Below, piece by piece: positions 8,740-17,673 of a DNA stretch of 56,683 nucleotides. Within the stretch, counting starts at the first letter, position 1. Each line of letters starts with the position of its first letter. The position numbers and the translations under genes were made by a program. This DNA comes from Chitinophagaceae bacterium (GTDB lineage Bacteria; Bacteroidota; Bacteroidia; Chitinophagales; Chitinophagaceae), in NCBI GenBank assembly GCA_016787135.1, contig JAEUVK010000060.1, positions 1-56,683 of the forward strand. The letters run 5' to 3'. Under the pieces are notes generated by a model that worked only from the letters and a program-made list of their open reading frames with translations, searched no databases and was not told the origin of the DNA.

Positions 8740-11598
8740 TTATCGCTTAATAAACTTTTGTACTATCAAATAACTATTATCATTGCGGATCGCTTTTACG
8801 ATATAAGTTTGTGCCGGCCATCTCCGGATGTTGATCTTTGTTTCCTGGCTGTTTGCATTGATCATTGTTTTTGCAGTGTAAACAATCTTTCCCGACAGAT
8901 CAGACACCTCGATTGTTACCGGCACCGTTCTTTCGCCCGTAAACCTGAAAATAACATCTTCATCAGCCGGGTTAGGATAAACCATCAAAGAGAATTTTAC
9001 CGGGTCAAAATAAACTGCAGTTGTTTTGCTGTAGGTAAACTGCCCGTCTGTATCCACTCCTTTAATGCGGTAATAGTTAGAACCACTGGCCGGATCCGCA
9101 TCCACCAATATATAAGGAGCAGATGCGCTTACTGTACCCAGATGACTGAATACCCGGCCATCCACGGATCGTTCAACGTCGAAATAACTGAATTTATCAT
9201 CCGTTACCGCTTTCCATGAAACCTGTACTTTATTACCGGGCAGTATCTTTGAATTGACATCCAGGAAATTCACAGGTAATGTGATCAGCGTAGCGGTACT
9301 TTTGATCACCTTTACATTATCGATATAAAAACCATCATCCAGTTCAAAATCAAAACCGCTTCCATCTGCATCAGATAAGAACTGGAAACGCAATCTTACA
9401 TTGGGAAAAGTTTTGTAAGCGCTCAGATCAAACATTTCTTTTGTCCAGTTTTCCCTGATACCTGTCAAAGACGGTTGGCCGTTTATGGTTATATTATCAA
9501 ATGTGACCGGTTCCTGTATCGTGGTGCTTCCCGCAACCGGTATCCAGGTAGTACCATTGGTTGAAACCTGTACCTGCAGCCTGTCCCTGAAATTCTCAGC
9601 ACGATGTTTTACCCAGAAGCTGAGATAAGCAGCAGTGGCATCGCTGAGATCGAACGAGCCTGTTCCGCCAGTATAAGTAGCCGTACGGGTGGAACTGGTG
9701 GTATAATTTCCGGAAGGAGACTCGGTCATAGATCTTGATCCCTGGTAAGCAACAGAAGAAGTAAACCCCCATCCTGTTGGCCCCACCGGAGTGATCGCAG
9801 CCGTCCAGTTGGCAGAAAAAGACCCTTCCATATCATCATATAGTAACTGTGTGGGATTATAGAATTTTATTACCGTATCAAAATATGTATAGCCTCCCGT
9901 CTCCACCTTCCAGGCAAACTTTATTCGTTGCCCGTTAGTTAGAGAGGAAAAAAGGTTATAGCTGATACTCCCGGTGTAAGTGTCATAGTAATTCGGCAGG
10001 CTGGGTATGGTCACAGGCGAACCAACCGTCTGAATATTCTCTATAGATACGAGAGAAACAGTGACCGGCTGATCACCAAGCCCCAGGCGTCTGACATAAA
10101 AATTGAATGATCCTGTCTTTGCAGCTACTGCCATATCACCAAGGTCGTTGACCTCAACATAGGAGCCGGCAGCATAAGCCAGTTGAAGATTCTGGTAGCA
10201 CATTCCTTTACACAAATAAGTTATCTGGCTGGCCGGTGCCCAGAAATCACTATAGGTTCCTCCTGAACCTCCACCGGCAGCTCCTTCTCCTGTCATTCCA
10301 TATACAATACCTTTTGTTCCCGTTCCGATAGAGCCTTTAAGCATCCAGTCTTTTACTCCTCCCGCTACTTCATAACCCACCGATTGAATGCTGTTACCTG
10401 CCCGCATTGCATTATAAGTTCCCATCAAAGCCGGAATTGCCGTGTAAAATTGCTGTTGAACGACAGACAGCGAATCGGGTATATTATGCAGGCTTGGTCT
10501 TCCGAATGGCAATGAATAATAAGGGCCATACGCATGCTGGTCGATCATGGCAACAAGATGATGGGACAAAGTGAAATCCCTCACGGCCTGTGTTTCCGGT
10601 TCCGAGAAAGCAGAGGTGCCCCAGTAAGTTTCAGTGGCGGAAGTATTGGTACCCGATCCGCAAGACGTAGGTGATCCTTGTATAGGGGCTGAACAATTTG
10701 CCCAGTCAACTCCCCAGTTCCTGTTCAGGTCAACCCCATACTGAACAGGGGTCGGCGTTGCCCTGATCACCTTTCTGTTCTTTCGCCATCCTCCTCCTCC
10801 ATTTGGATTAGTGCTGCGGTTATACTCCCATCCATCCGGGTTCATACACGGGATAATGTAGATCTCACGGTTATCAACCAATTCCTTAATGCGTGCATTA
10901 CTGCCGTAGTTCTCGCAGAGATACTGCATAAAAAAGATCATACTGCTGCCACCAATAGCTTCCCTGGCATGCTGAATGCCCATATACAATACTTCAGGTT
11001 CATTAGATTCGTCTGTGGCTACGTTGTCGGAGATCTTTATGCACCAGATGTCGCGGTTTTCAACAGACTTGCCAAGAGAGCTCTTTTGCACAAGTGAGGG
11101 ATAGGCTGTAACAAGGTTGTCCATCGCCGTTACCATTTGGGCATAAGAATAATATCCACCAAATGTACCATAGACCTGGAATGCCGAAGGAGTCGGGATG
11201 ATAGTATTGATCAGCCCGCCTGTTTGTTCAAACGCTACTTTATTGGTAATTCCTTTTGCAGTCGGTTTACCATCAATATCGATCCATCCTTTTTTTCTTG
11301 CTTCAAAATACGGCTTGTTCTTTTTCTCAAGGTCAGCACCAATATCCTCAACAAGCACTTCGTACTTAAAGCCAGTCATTTTAAGCCTGGCAAGATCTTC
11401 TTCTCCAACCTGGGCATAAATGATCCCATTTGCCTGGCGGAAATGGTCGAGTTGAAGCAGGGCGATCACTTCCTGTCGTTCTGAAAGCGAAGACGGTACA
11501 GTTACTTTTACTGAACTTAATTTGTTTTGTGCTTTGGCGGCTAATGCCAGCAACAATAGTAACACAATGATGATAGGAGCGGTTCTGGGTGGTTTCAT
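8740..11598 (-). CDS. M14 family zinc carboxypeptidase with T9SS type A sorting domain
   Basis: Secreted protein of 952 residues, started at MKPPRTAPIIIVLLLLLALAAKAQ (ATG 11598), a clean signal peptide. Domains in order: a short N-terminal region (about 25-115); the M14 peptidase (about 140-480) with zinc ligands HAREA (His210, Glu213), NPDGWEYNR and DLNRNW; a beta-sandwich region (about 590-760) with a jelly-roll-like FELDDGFYIDNVKV end; a fibronectin-like module (NKVQVSWKAVTDDKFSYFDVERS); and a C-terminal T9SS sorting domain (VYPNPADEDVIFRF...). It is expected at the cell surface or outside, degrading peptides. It is a close paralogue of the gene at 17674-20454. Only 43 bp separate it from the upstream GEVED gene, so the two are probably co-transcribed. 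Confidence 0.9.
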   Translation of the reverse strand: MKPPRTAPIIIVLLLLLALAAKAQNKLSSVKVTVPSSLSERQEVIALLQLDHFRQANGIIYAQVGEEDLARLKMTGFKYEVLVEDIGADLEKKNKPYFEARKKGWIDIDGKPTAKGITNKVAFEQTGGLINTIIPTPSAFQVYGTFGGYYSYAQMVTAMDNLVTAYPSLVQKSSLGKSVENRDIWCIKISDNVATDESNEPEVLYMGIQHAREAIGGSSMIFFMQYLCENYGSNARIKELVDNREIYIIPCMNPDGWEYNRSTNPNGGGGWRKNRKVIRATPTPVQYGVDLNRNWGVDWANCSAPIQGSPTSCGSGTNTSATETYWGTSAFSEPETQAVRDFTLSHHLVAMIDQHAYGPYYSLPFGRPSLHNIPDSLSVVQQQFYTAIPALMGTYNAMRAGNSIQSVGYEVAGGVKDWMLKGSIGTGTKGIVYGMTGEGAAGGGSGGTYSDFWAPASQITYLCKGMCYQNLQLAYAAGSYVEVNDLGDMAVAAKTGSFNFYVRRLGLGDQPVTVSLVSIENIQTVGSPVTIPSLPNYYDTYTGSISYNLFSSLTNGQRIKFAWKVETGGYTYFDTVIKFYNPTQLLYDDMEGSFSANWTAAITPVGPTGWGFTSSVAYQGSRSMTESPSGNYTTSSTRTATYTGGTGSFDLSDATAAYLSFWVKHRAENFRDRLQVQVSTNGTTWIPVAGSTTIQEPVTFDNITINGQPSLTGIRENWTKEMFDLSAYKTFPNVRLRFQFLSDADGSGFDFELDDGFYIDNVKVIKSTATLITLPVNFLDVNSKILPGNKVQVSWKAVTDDKFSYFDVERSVDGRVFSHLGTVSASAPYILVDADPASGSNYYRIKGVDTDGQFTYSKTTAVYFDPVKFSLMVYPNPADEDVIFRFTGERTVPVTIEVSDLSGKIVYTAKTMINANSQETKINIRRWPAQTYIVKAIRNDNSYLIVQKFIKR

Positions 11599-11641
11599 AG
11601 TTATCAATTTTCCTGATATCGGATGGACTTGTTTCAATTCA

Positions 11642-14257
11642 TTATCGTTGTACTGCAAGTTTTTTGTTTACAGATATATGGTTTGTCTTAACGGAGACGA
11701 AATAAGTACCGGGCAGCCACACCTGAACAGGTATATCTGCCAGGTAATGCTCCCCGCTTATCAACACCTTTCGATAGAACACCTTGTTTCCTTTTACATC
11801 CGTAATGGATATATACACTGTTTGGCCGTTGGCATTGTCAATCATAATAGCGGTATGATCTGTTGCAGGATTAGGCGCTAATGTGATCAGCAGCGTCCCG
11901 GAAGTTATCTTCACTTCCCGCACTTTGCTGTAACAAGACGACCCATTGGCTTCCTGAACTTTCAGCCTGTAATAGGTGATCTCTTTGTATGGGTCATTAT
12001 CTATGAATTCATAGTCCTTTTGAGTAGTGTTGCCTCGTCCAGGTTGTATAAAAACAAGATTTTCCCAATTAGTTTTATTACTACTGCACTCTATTTCGTA
12101 ACCCCGGAAATTCATTTCTTCATTCGCAGACCAGCTGAGTTTTACTTTCGAATTACCAATGACCTTTGCAGTAAAAGAAATTAAATTAACAGGCAGAACA
12201 GTATTCTGAACCGGCACACGGTAATCTTCTGTTTCCCCATTATCAAACCAGCCGGTTGCATTGGCAGCGGTCATTCCTGGCGTTGCGGAAGCAAGCCGTA
12301 CACGCAGGTAAGTATATGTTCCTGCAGCCAATGAAGAAGAGATACCTGTCCAGGATAAATAAACATTTTGCTGCGCCCCTGCAGAAGCAACCGTTTCTAT
12401 AGCGGAGGCCTCACCGGATTCAAATACCCCGTTCCCATTATAATCGAGCCATCCTATTAAAGTAGCATTTGATCCTGTGTTATTATAAACCGATACTTCT
12501 ACATGATAGGTACTCCAGGCCGTGGCTAGTATAGTAACGGTTGCAATACCGTCTTCGTCAGCGCCATCGGCATTGGCTAAACCCGATGCTGTTTTACTTA
12601 GTTCAACATCGAGTGAAGCGCCCAATCTTAAATTAACGTCTCTTTCATTGACCGCCGGTGATAACAGGTCAGGGTCATAGCTCGCGGGAGCATCCCCAAA
12701 ATCACAGAATGGGCGAAATGCTTCAGCCCCATCGCCCCAGCTTCCTATTACTTTGACGCCATTCAAAGTGATCGTATCCTCGAGTGCATAATTGACATTA
12801 TCCGTTCCATTATATGGAGCAATGGTTCCCTTGGCCGTAGCTGCAGGCGAGCCAACATTATACAATTGACCTGTCCAGTCTATAGAAACCTGCCTTGGCA
12901 CAAGCGTTCCTACGGGGGCATAATTGGTAACTACCCCCGTTAACAGGTCTTGTGTAAAAAAATCTTTGTTTACTCCTGACGCAGCGACCCCGGCATCGAA
13001 GTCATACAAGGTTCCGTTATTAAGGCCAAAATCACTCCAGTCATGTAATCGTGTACTGCCGGATTGCGCAGCCTGGCCATATACCTGGCTGAAGGCAACA
13101 GGATAGCTGGATGCATTCATTTCCACCCGGTATATAATAGATTCAGTTGAAGAAGAGCCTCCTTCCACGCCAAGATATAAGTTGCCGTTGTAAAAGGCAG
13201 CCGCTCCGGATTCAACACCTTGCTCAAATGTGGGAATGCCCATCGTATTGATATTGGGCACCACAACACCGAACGTATCCATATTACAGTCATATCTTCT
13301 AAGGGCCTTTTCATTCTGGTTCACTGTTCCTCCGGAACCGGTCAGGCTGTAGGTATAATAGATATACCTGTTATAAGGATCATAGGCCATTGAATTCAAA
13401 TTGCCGGGACCGATGTCCGCAAATAGAAATTTGGCCTTACCGGTTAACGGATCGAGATAATAAACAGAATCTGTCATCACAGCCAGTACATAAGAGGGCA
13501 TGCCGGTGAACGGCTGGCTGGCTGCATAGTAATTATTGGGAAAAGAACCCGCTGAACAGGCTGCAATGTCTGATATCCAGAACTGGCCGGTCTCTGTTCC
13601 GCCACCGCCGCAAGAAAAACTACAGGTCCCCGTATTGCTGATGGTCATTGTTACCTGGGTAACAGGTCCCGCTATATATACATTTACTGTACCATCCGTA
13701 CTGCTATTTGCGACCGTTGTATTAACAGCATCAGCTCTTGCAGTGGTCGTTCCGTTATTGGTAAATGAAATGATACTACCGCTTACTTTTGATAATATAA
13801 TATTCCTGGCTGTTGCACCGTCTGTTGCACCAAACTGAACCCGCTGGTTGCGGTCAATATCATACAAGGAGAACTTAACATCAGTGACACTGCTATGAAA
13901 AGTGAAAGTGACAGTTCCGTTACCGGTGAATTCTACATCTGCACCTGATCCGTATGATCCCGCCGACCCCGTATGTGTGTTATTCTCTCCTGCGATACTG
14001 CTGCTGGTAGTATAATTATGCGTGATAGTAAGTTTATTGGCCCCCAGTGCAAATACCTGGCTCTGCGACTGTGCCAATGAAACATAGGTCCTGATCGTGG
14101 CATTGTTCTGTGCAAAGAATTCCCTGTAGTCCCAGTCGATCACAGTATTGGTGCATTGCGCACCTGCATCATGTAAGCAGGTAAAAAATACAAAAAGAAA
14201 AAGGGCAGATAGTTTTGTCCCTTTCCATGATACGGATCTTGACTGGATGGTTTTCAT
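11642..14257 (-). CDS. GEVED-domain secreted protein with T9SS type A sorting domain
   Basis: An 871-residue protein with an N-terminal signal peptide ending near CLHDAGAQC. A beta-rich first domain (about 35-235) is followed by a propeller-like region with YVLAVMTDSVYYLDPLTGKAKFL and LNSMAYDPYNRYIYYTYS (about 255-500). Next comes a GEVED domain (about 510-685, ending WFDNGETEDYRVPV), a fibronectin-like module (NSKVKLSWSANEEMNFRGYEIE) and a T9SS C-terminal domain (LAPNPATDHTAIMI). GEVED domains are found on secreted adhesins and enzymes of marine and soil Bacteroidota; no enzyme activity is evident. It is a full-length paralogue of the gene at 14623-17253. It probably forms a transcription unit with the M14 gene 43 bp downstream. 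Confidence 0.85.
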   Translation of the reverse strand: MKTIQSRSVSWKGTKLSALFLFVFFTCLHDAGAQCTNTVIDWDYREFFAQNNATIRTYVSLAQSQSQVFALGANKLTITHNYTTSSSIAGENNTHTGSAGSYGSGADVEFTGNGTVTFTFHSSVTDVKFSLYDIDRNQRVQFGATDGATARNIILSKVSGSIISFTNNGTTTARADAVNTTVANSSTDGTVNVYIAGPVTQVTMTISNTGTCSFSCGGGGTETGQFWISDIAACSAGSFPNNYYAASQPFTGMPSYVLAVMTDSVYYLDPLTGKAKFLFADIGPGNLNSMAYDPYNRYIYYTYSLTGSGGTVNQNEKALRRYDCNMDTFGVVVPNINTMGIPTFEQGVESGAAAFYNGNLYLGVEGGSSSTESIIYRVEMNASSYPVAFSQVYGQAAQSGSTRLHDWSDFGLNNGTLYDFDAGVAASGVNKDFFTQDLLTGVVTNYAPVGTLVPRQVSIDWTGQLYNVGSPAATAKGTIAPYNGTDNVNYALEDTITLNGVKVIGSWGDGAEAFRPFCDFGDAPASYDPDLLSPAVNERDVNLRLGASLDVELSKTASGLANADGADEDGIATVTILATAWSTYHVEVSVYNNTGSNATLIGWLDYNGNGVFESGEASAIETVASAGAQQNVYLSWTGISSSLAAGTYTYLRVRLASATPGMTAANATGWFDNGETEDYRVPVQNTVLPVNLISFTAKVIGNSKVKLSWSANEEMNFRGYEIECSSNKTNWENLVFIQPGRGNTTQKDYEFIDNDPYKEITYYRLKVQEANGSSCYSKVREVKITSGTLLITLAPNPATDHTAIMIDNANGQTVYISITDVKGNKVFYRKVLISGEHYLADIPVQVWLPGTYFVSVKTNHISVNKKLAVQR

Positions 14258-14622
14258 AAACGGTTTATCAAAGGGTTCGAATATTCCTTAAGAAATAGCA
14301 CCTAAGGACATTTGTATAGGCACAGAAATTATACTGACAAAAATTAAGGGTAACCCCTGAAAAAAACATGACGTTGATCAGGTGCAATGAAAATGCCGCA
14401 TGTACTAATCATTGTAAAAAAGACATGGAAGTTTGAAATCATTAATGAATACATTCACGTCTTAATAAACCGGTCTGCAGCGGCAAATGAAATCAGTAGT
14501 GAAAGAATTGTGATTGACCTGTTTAAATATTATGTAGCAACAGCTCCAAAAAAGACATGGTCTGAAAAAGACAATAGCCTTTGCAAATGCAAAGGCTATT
14601 ACGCTCATTTTATTTTCTGAAA
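14258..14622. other. Intergenic gap between two GEVED paralogues
   Basis: The 365-bp stretch holds the terminator of the downstream GEVED gene (14571-14602) and, nearest to 14257, the probable promoter zone of the next GEVED gene. A short plus-strand open frame (14387-14620) starts in AT-rich sequence, runs through the terminator, and has no family resemblance. No gene is called here. Confidence 0.6.
14571..14602 (-). terminator. Terminator of the 14623-17253 GEVED gene
   Basis: AATAGCCTTTGCA and TGCAAAGGCTATT (14573-14600) form a long near-perfect stem. On the minus strand it is followed by GTCTTTTT. It lies about 22 bp after the stop codon of the GEVED gene. Confidence 0.85.
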
Positions 14623-17253
14623 TTATTTTTTAACGACCAGTTTCTTGCTGACTATTTTGTCATTCACAGACATTTTTACAAAATATATTCCTGCCGGCAA
14701 GGATTCATCAAGTGGTATTTCAACCGAATTCGTTCCTGCGGTCAGTACCACTTTTTTAGAAAGAACACTGTTATTAGCCGAATTGATCAGGTGTATGTGC
14801 GCCGTCTGGCCCTCAGTGACATGCCCGATCCTCATTGTTACTTTACCACTGGCCGGATTAGGATACAGTGATACTGTTTCGTTCATGTCATCGATCTTTA
14901 CTGAACGGATAGCACTATACCTGACTGGCCCGGATAAATCATTAAGCCGCAATCGATAATAAGAGACCCCCGTAAACGGGTTATTGTCTTTCACTATGTA
15001 TGCGAAGGTGCCGGAAGCACCTGATGCGGGTACAAAGGATACATCCTCCCAATCTGTTCCATTCTCACTGCGCTCTGCAGTATAAGCCATATAACCTGGA
15101 TCTTCTGTAACAGACCATGCCAGGTTTACTTTATCATTGTTCTCTACCCCTGCATTGAAATTGATCAACGGAATACTGAGTACAGAATTATCGACAACAA
15201 TACGATAATCTTCTACTTCGCCCATATCATAATACCCGGTTGAATTGGCAGCAGCCATTCCATAGGTGGCTGACGTTATTCTGATCCGCAGGTAGGTGAA
15301 AAAACCCGTTGTAAGTGGTGACGGCGTACTGGGCCAGTTCAGCCAGAATGATTGCGTACCCGCTGCAGAAGGGACAGTAATGGGTACAATACTTTCTGCC
15401 ACATCAAAATATCCGTTGGCATTGAAGTCAAGCCAGGCACACAATGTGGCGTTGCTTCCTGTATTATTCAAAACCGACACCTGTGCAATGTAACTGCCTG
15501 TTATGGGGGAGAAGATCGGAACAAAGGCAAGGCCGTCCTCAAACGTATCTTCAACAGATGTCAGGCCCTTTTTCAGCCATTCTACATCTTCCGCCGGCCC
15601 AAGTATCATACGTGTTCTTGTATTGGAAACTGTTGGCGTCAGCGTATCATGACAAGCAGGAGACAGGGGAATAGGGTCATAAGTAGCAGGAGCATCACCA
15701 AAATCAAGAAAAGGACGATAAGGTCCTGCGGCATCACCCCAGCTGGCTGCAGCCCCGGTAGGGATCGTTGGCCCAAGAGGTGAAGAAATCGTATAGGCGG
15801 TACCTACATTATTAGTCCCGTTATATAAAGCCAGAGTAGCATCTACGTTGTAAAGACTCTCATTCCAGCCGATGGAAACCTGTCTTGGCACTAAAGCACC
15901 CGCAGGTATATAATTCGTGGTCACCCCGGTAAAAAGATTCGTCTGGTAAAAGTCCACATCACCGCTTTGCGAACCATCAAAGTCTGTCAATACTCCATTG
16001 GATACGGCAAAGTCACTCCAGTCATGAATGTTTTGTGCATTGACACCATCATCAGCCGTAACACCCCACACCTGTGCTGCAGGAGGAACAGGGTTACCTG
16101 CCAGGTCAAAATCAATTTTCCATATACTCGATTTTCTGCTGGCAGCATATGCACCCGATCCGGTGGTGCCTGTATATCCTTCAATGCCCAGGTACAAAGA
16201 ACCATTATAAAAACTGGCTGCACCTGATTCCACACCTGATTCATACGTAGGGATGCCAAATGTATTCACATCAGGAATAACAACAGAAATGGTCTTTGTA
16301 TCTACGCTGTACTTTTTCAGTGTCTTGTCGTTTTGTGGATTAAGGCCCACTCTGCCGGTAAGACTGTAGGTATAATACACTTCTCTTCTGTACGGATCAT
16401 ACGCCATAGAGTTGAGACGGTCATGTCCCGGTTCATTGAACAGGAAATACGCTTTCCCGTTTGTAGGATCCACATAGTAGGTGTTGTTATTCACCACAGC
16501 CAGTACATATTGGGGCTGGCCGGTAAATGGACGGGATATCTGCTGGTAGTTATTAGGAAATGATCCGGTCACACAGGCATCTATATCGGATAACCATACA
16601 TCACCTGTTGCGTTGCTGCAGGTAAGTATGACACGGTTCACAGGTCCGGCAACAGTTACATTGATCGTTCCCCTGTTGTCAGTAGAAGCATATCCTGTCA
16701 CGGGGCCCGTTGCAACAGCACTTACAGTTCCGGATCCGGCTATTGTAATACCGGATGTTCCGTTAGCATTTACAATAGTAATGGTCTGGGCAACACTGGC
16801 AGTATTCAGGGCAGTAATAGTAACACGCTGGTTAATATCCAGATCGAATAACGAGAACATTACATTAGCCACATCTGCATCAAAGGTCATGGTAACAGTT
16901 GTATTAGCTGCAGAAGTTGTGGTAAACTGTACATCGTCCCCGGCAGCAGCAAAGCTTCCTGTATGCCCGGTATTGGTTCCGTTCTCCCCGTTGAGAGTAA
17001 TATTTGCCTGAGGGGCCATTACAAAATTTACCCGGCGTGTACCAATAGTAAAATTCTGGTTGTACGGAAAAGCGGCAGATGGATAAAAGCCGGTATAGCG
17101 TACATTATTGGAAGGTAAGAAATCCAGGTTATCCCAGTTCAATTTAGCGGCAGTATAGCCTGCTGAACATTGTGCTGCTGCTCTTATATGAAAGAACAGT
17201 AAAATGATCAACCAGTAAAAAATCTGAAGAGTAAATTTTTTTTTCATAAGCAT
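14623..17253 (-). CDS. GEVED-domain secreted protein with T9SS type A sorting domain (paralogue)
   Basis: An 876-residue protein with a signal peptide (MKKKFTLQIFYWLIILLFF, cleaved near RAAAQC). It has the same architecture as its neighbour: a beta-rich N-terminal domain, a propeller-like middle with YVLAVVNNNTYYVDPTNGKAYF and LNSMAYDPYRREVYYTYS, a GEVED domain ending YYDMGEVEDYRIVVDNSV, a fibronectin-like module (DKVNLAWSVTEDPGYMAYTAERS) and a T9SS tail (SLYPNPASGKVTMRIG). Catalytic residues cannot be identified. The two GEVED genes are evidently a tandem duplication. It is followed by its own strong terminator. Confidence 0.85.
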   Translation of the reverse strand: MLMKKKFTLQIFYWLIILLFFHIRAAAQCSAGYTAAKLNWDNLDFLPSNNVRYTGFYPSAAFPYNQNFTIGTRRVNFVMAPQANITLNGENGTNTGHTGSFAAAGDDVQFTTTSAANTTVTMTFDADVANVMFSLFDLDINQRVTITALNTASVAQTITIVNANGTSGITIAGSGTVSAVATGPVTGYASTDNRGTINVTVAGPVNRVILTCSNATGDVWLSDIDACVTGSFPNNYQQISRPFTGQPQYVLAVVNNNTYYVDPTNGKAYFLFNEPGHDRLNSMAYDPYRREVYYTYSLTGRVGLNPQNDKTLKKYSVDTKTISVVIPDVNTFGIPTYESGVESGAASFYNGSLYLGIEGYTGTTGSGAYAASRKSSIWKIDFDLAGNPVPPAAQVWGVTADDGVNAQNIHDWSDFAVSNGVLTDFDGSQSGDVDFYQTNLFTGVTTNYIPAGALVPRQVSIGWNESLYNVDATLALYNGTNNVGTAYTISSPLGPTIPTGAAASWGDAAGPYRPFLDFGDAPATYDPIPLSPACHDTLTPTVSNTRTRMILGPAEDVEWLKKGLTSVEDTFEDGLAFVPIFSPITGSYIAQVSVLNNTGSNATLCAWLDFNANGYFDVAESIVPITVPSAAGTQSFWLNWPSTPSPLTTGFFTYLRIRITSATYGMAAANSTGYYDMGEVEDYRIVVDNSVLSIPLINFNAGVENNDKVNLAWSVTEDPGYMAYTAERSENGTDWEDVSFVPASGASGTFAYIVKDNNPFTGVSYYRLRLNDLSGPVRYSAIRSVKIDDMNETVSLYPNPASGKVTMRIGHVTEGQTAHIHLINSANNSVLSKKVVLTAGTNSVEIPLDESLPAGIYFVKMSVNDKIVSKKLVVKK

Positions 17254-17673
17254 GGATTTTCAATAGGTGTCGGTCACAAATGAAATGCTTGATTTCCCTC
17301 TTTTACCGGTTCTGAATTTTTAAATTCAGGTAACCTGCGATTCTGTATTCCGGTGGATGATGACTGGTGGTTTGAAATGGTGAATTCTAAGCGAAAATTA
17401 ATTCATCCGGGTAAGACAACATTATTCAAAACGGCTTTCCTGAAACAAAAAGTATAATTCCCTATTACAAATACCTGTCTCCTGACTAAAATCATACTTC
17501 GGGTTTGCCATAGCCGCAAGCACTAATACTACTGCCTGATAGGAGATTTTTAAAAAGCTAAGGATGTGATAATTAAGGAAAGTAGTAGTTACTATAATCC
17601 ACGTAAGGAATTATACTACTGCTTACCTGCTTTGTATGGAGATACACTGGTCTGTAAAAGAAAAAGACAGTGC
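17254..17673. other. Intergenic gap upstream of the GEVED paralogue
   Basis: The 420 bp carry no convincing gene. An inverted repeat, GGTTCTGAATTT with AAATTCAG..AACC (17308-17335), lies about 55 bp upstream of the GEVED start and has no T-run, so it may be regulatory. A weaker pair, AGTAGTA/TACTACT, sits at 17581-17630. The stretch is AT-rich and presumably holds the promoter of the minus-strand GEVED gene. Confidence 0.5.

Noticed and set aside
14387..14620. 77-residue plus-strand frame in the gap between GEVED genes
   Set aside because: It runs through a terminator stem, starts in AT-rich sequence and has no recognisable family.
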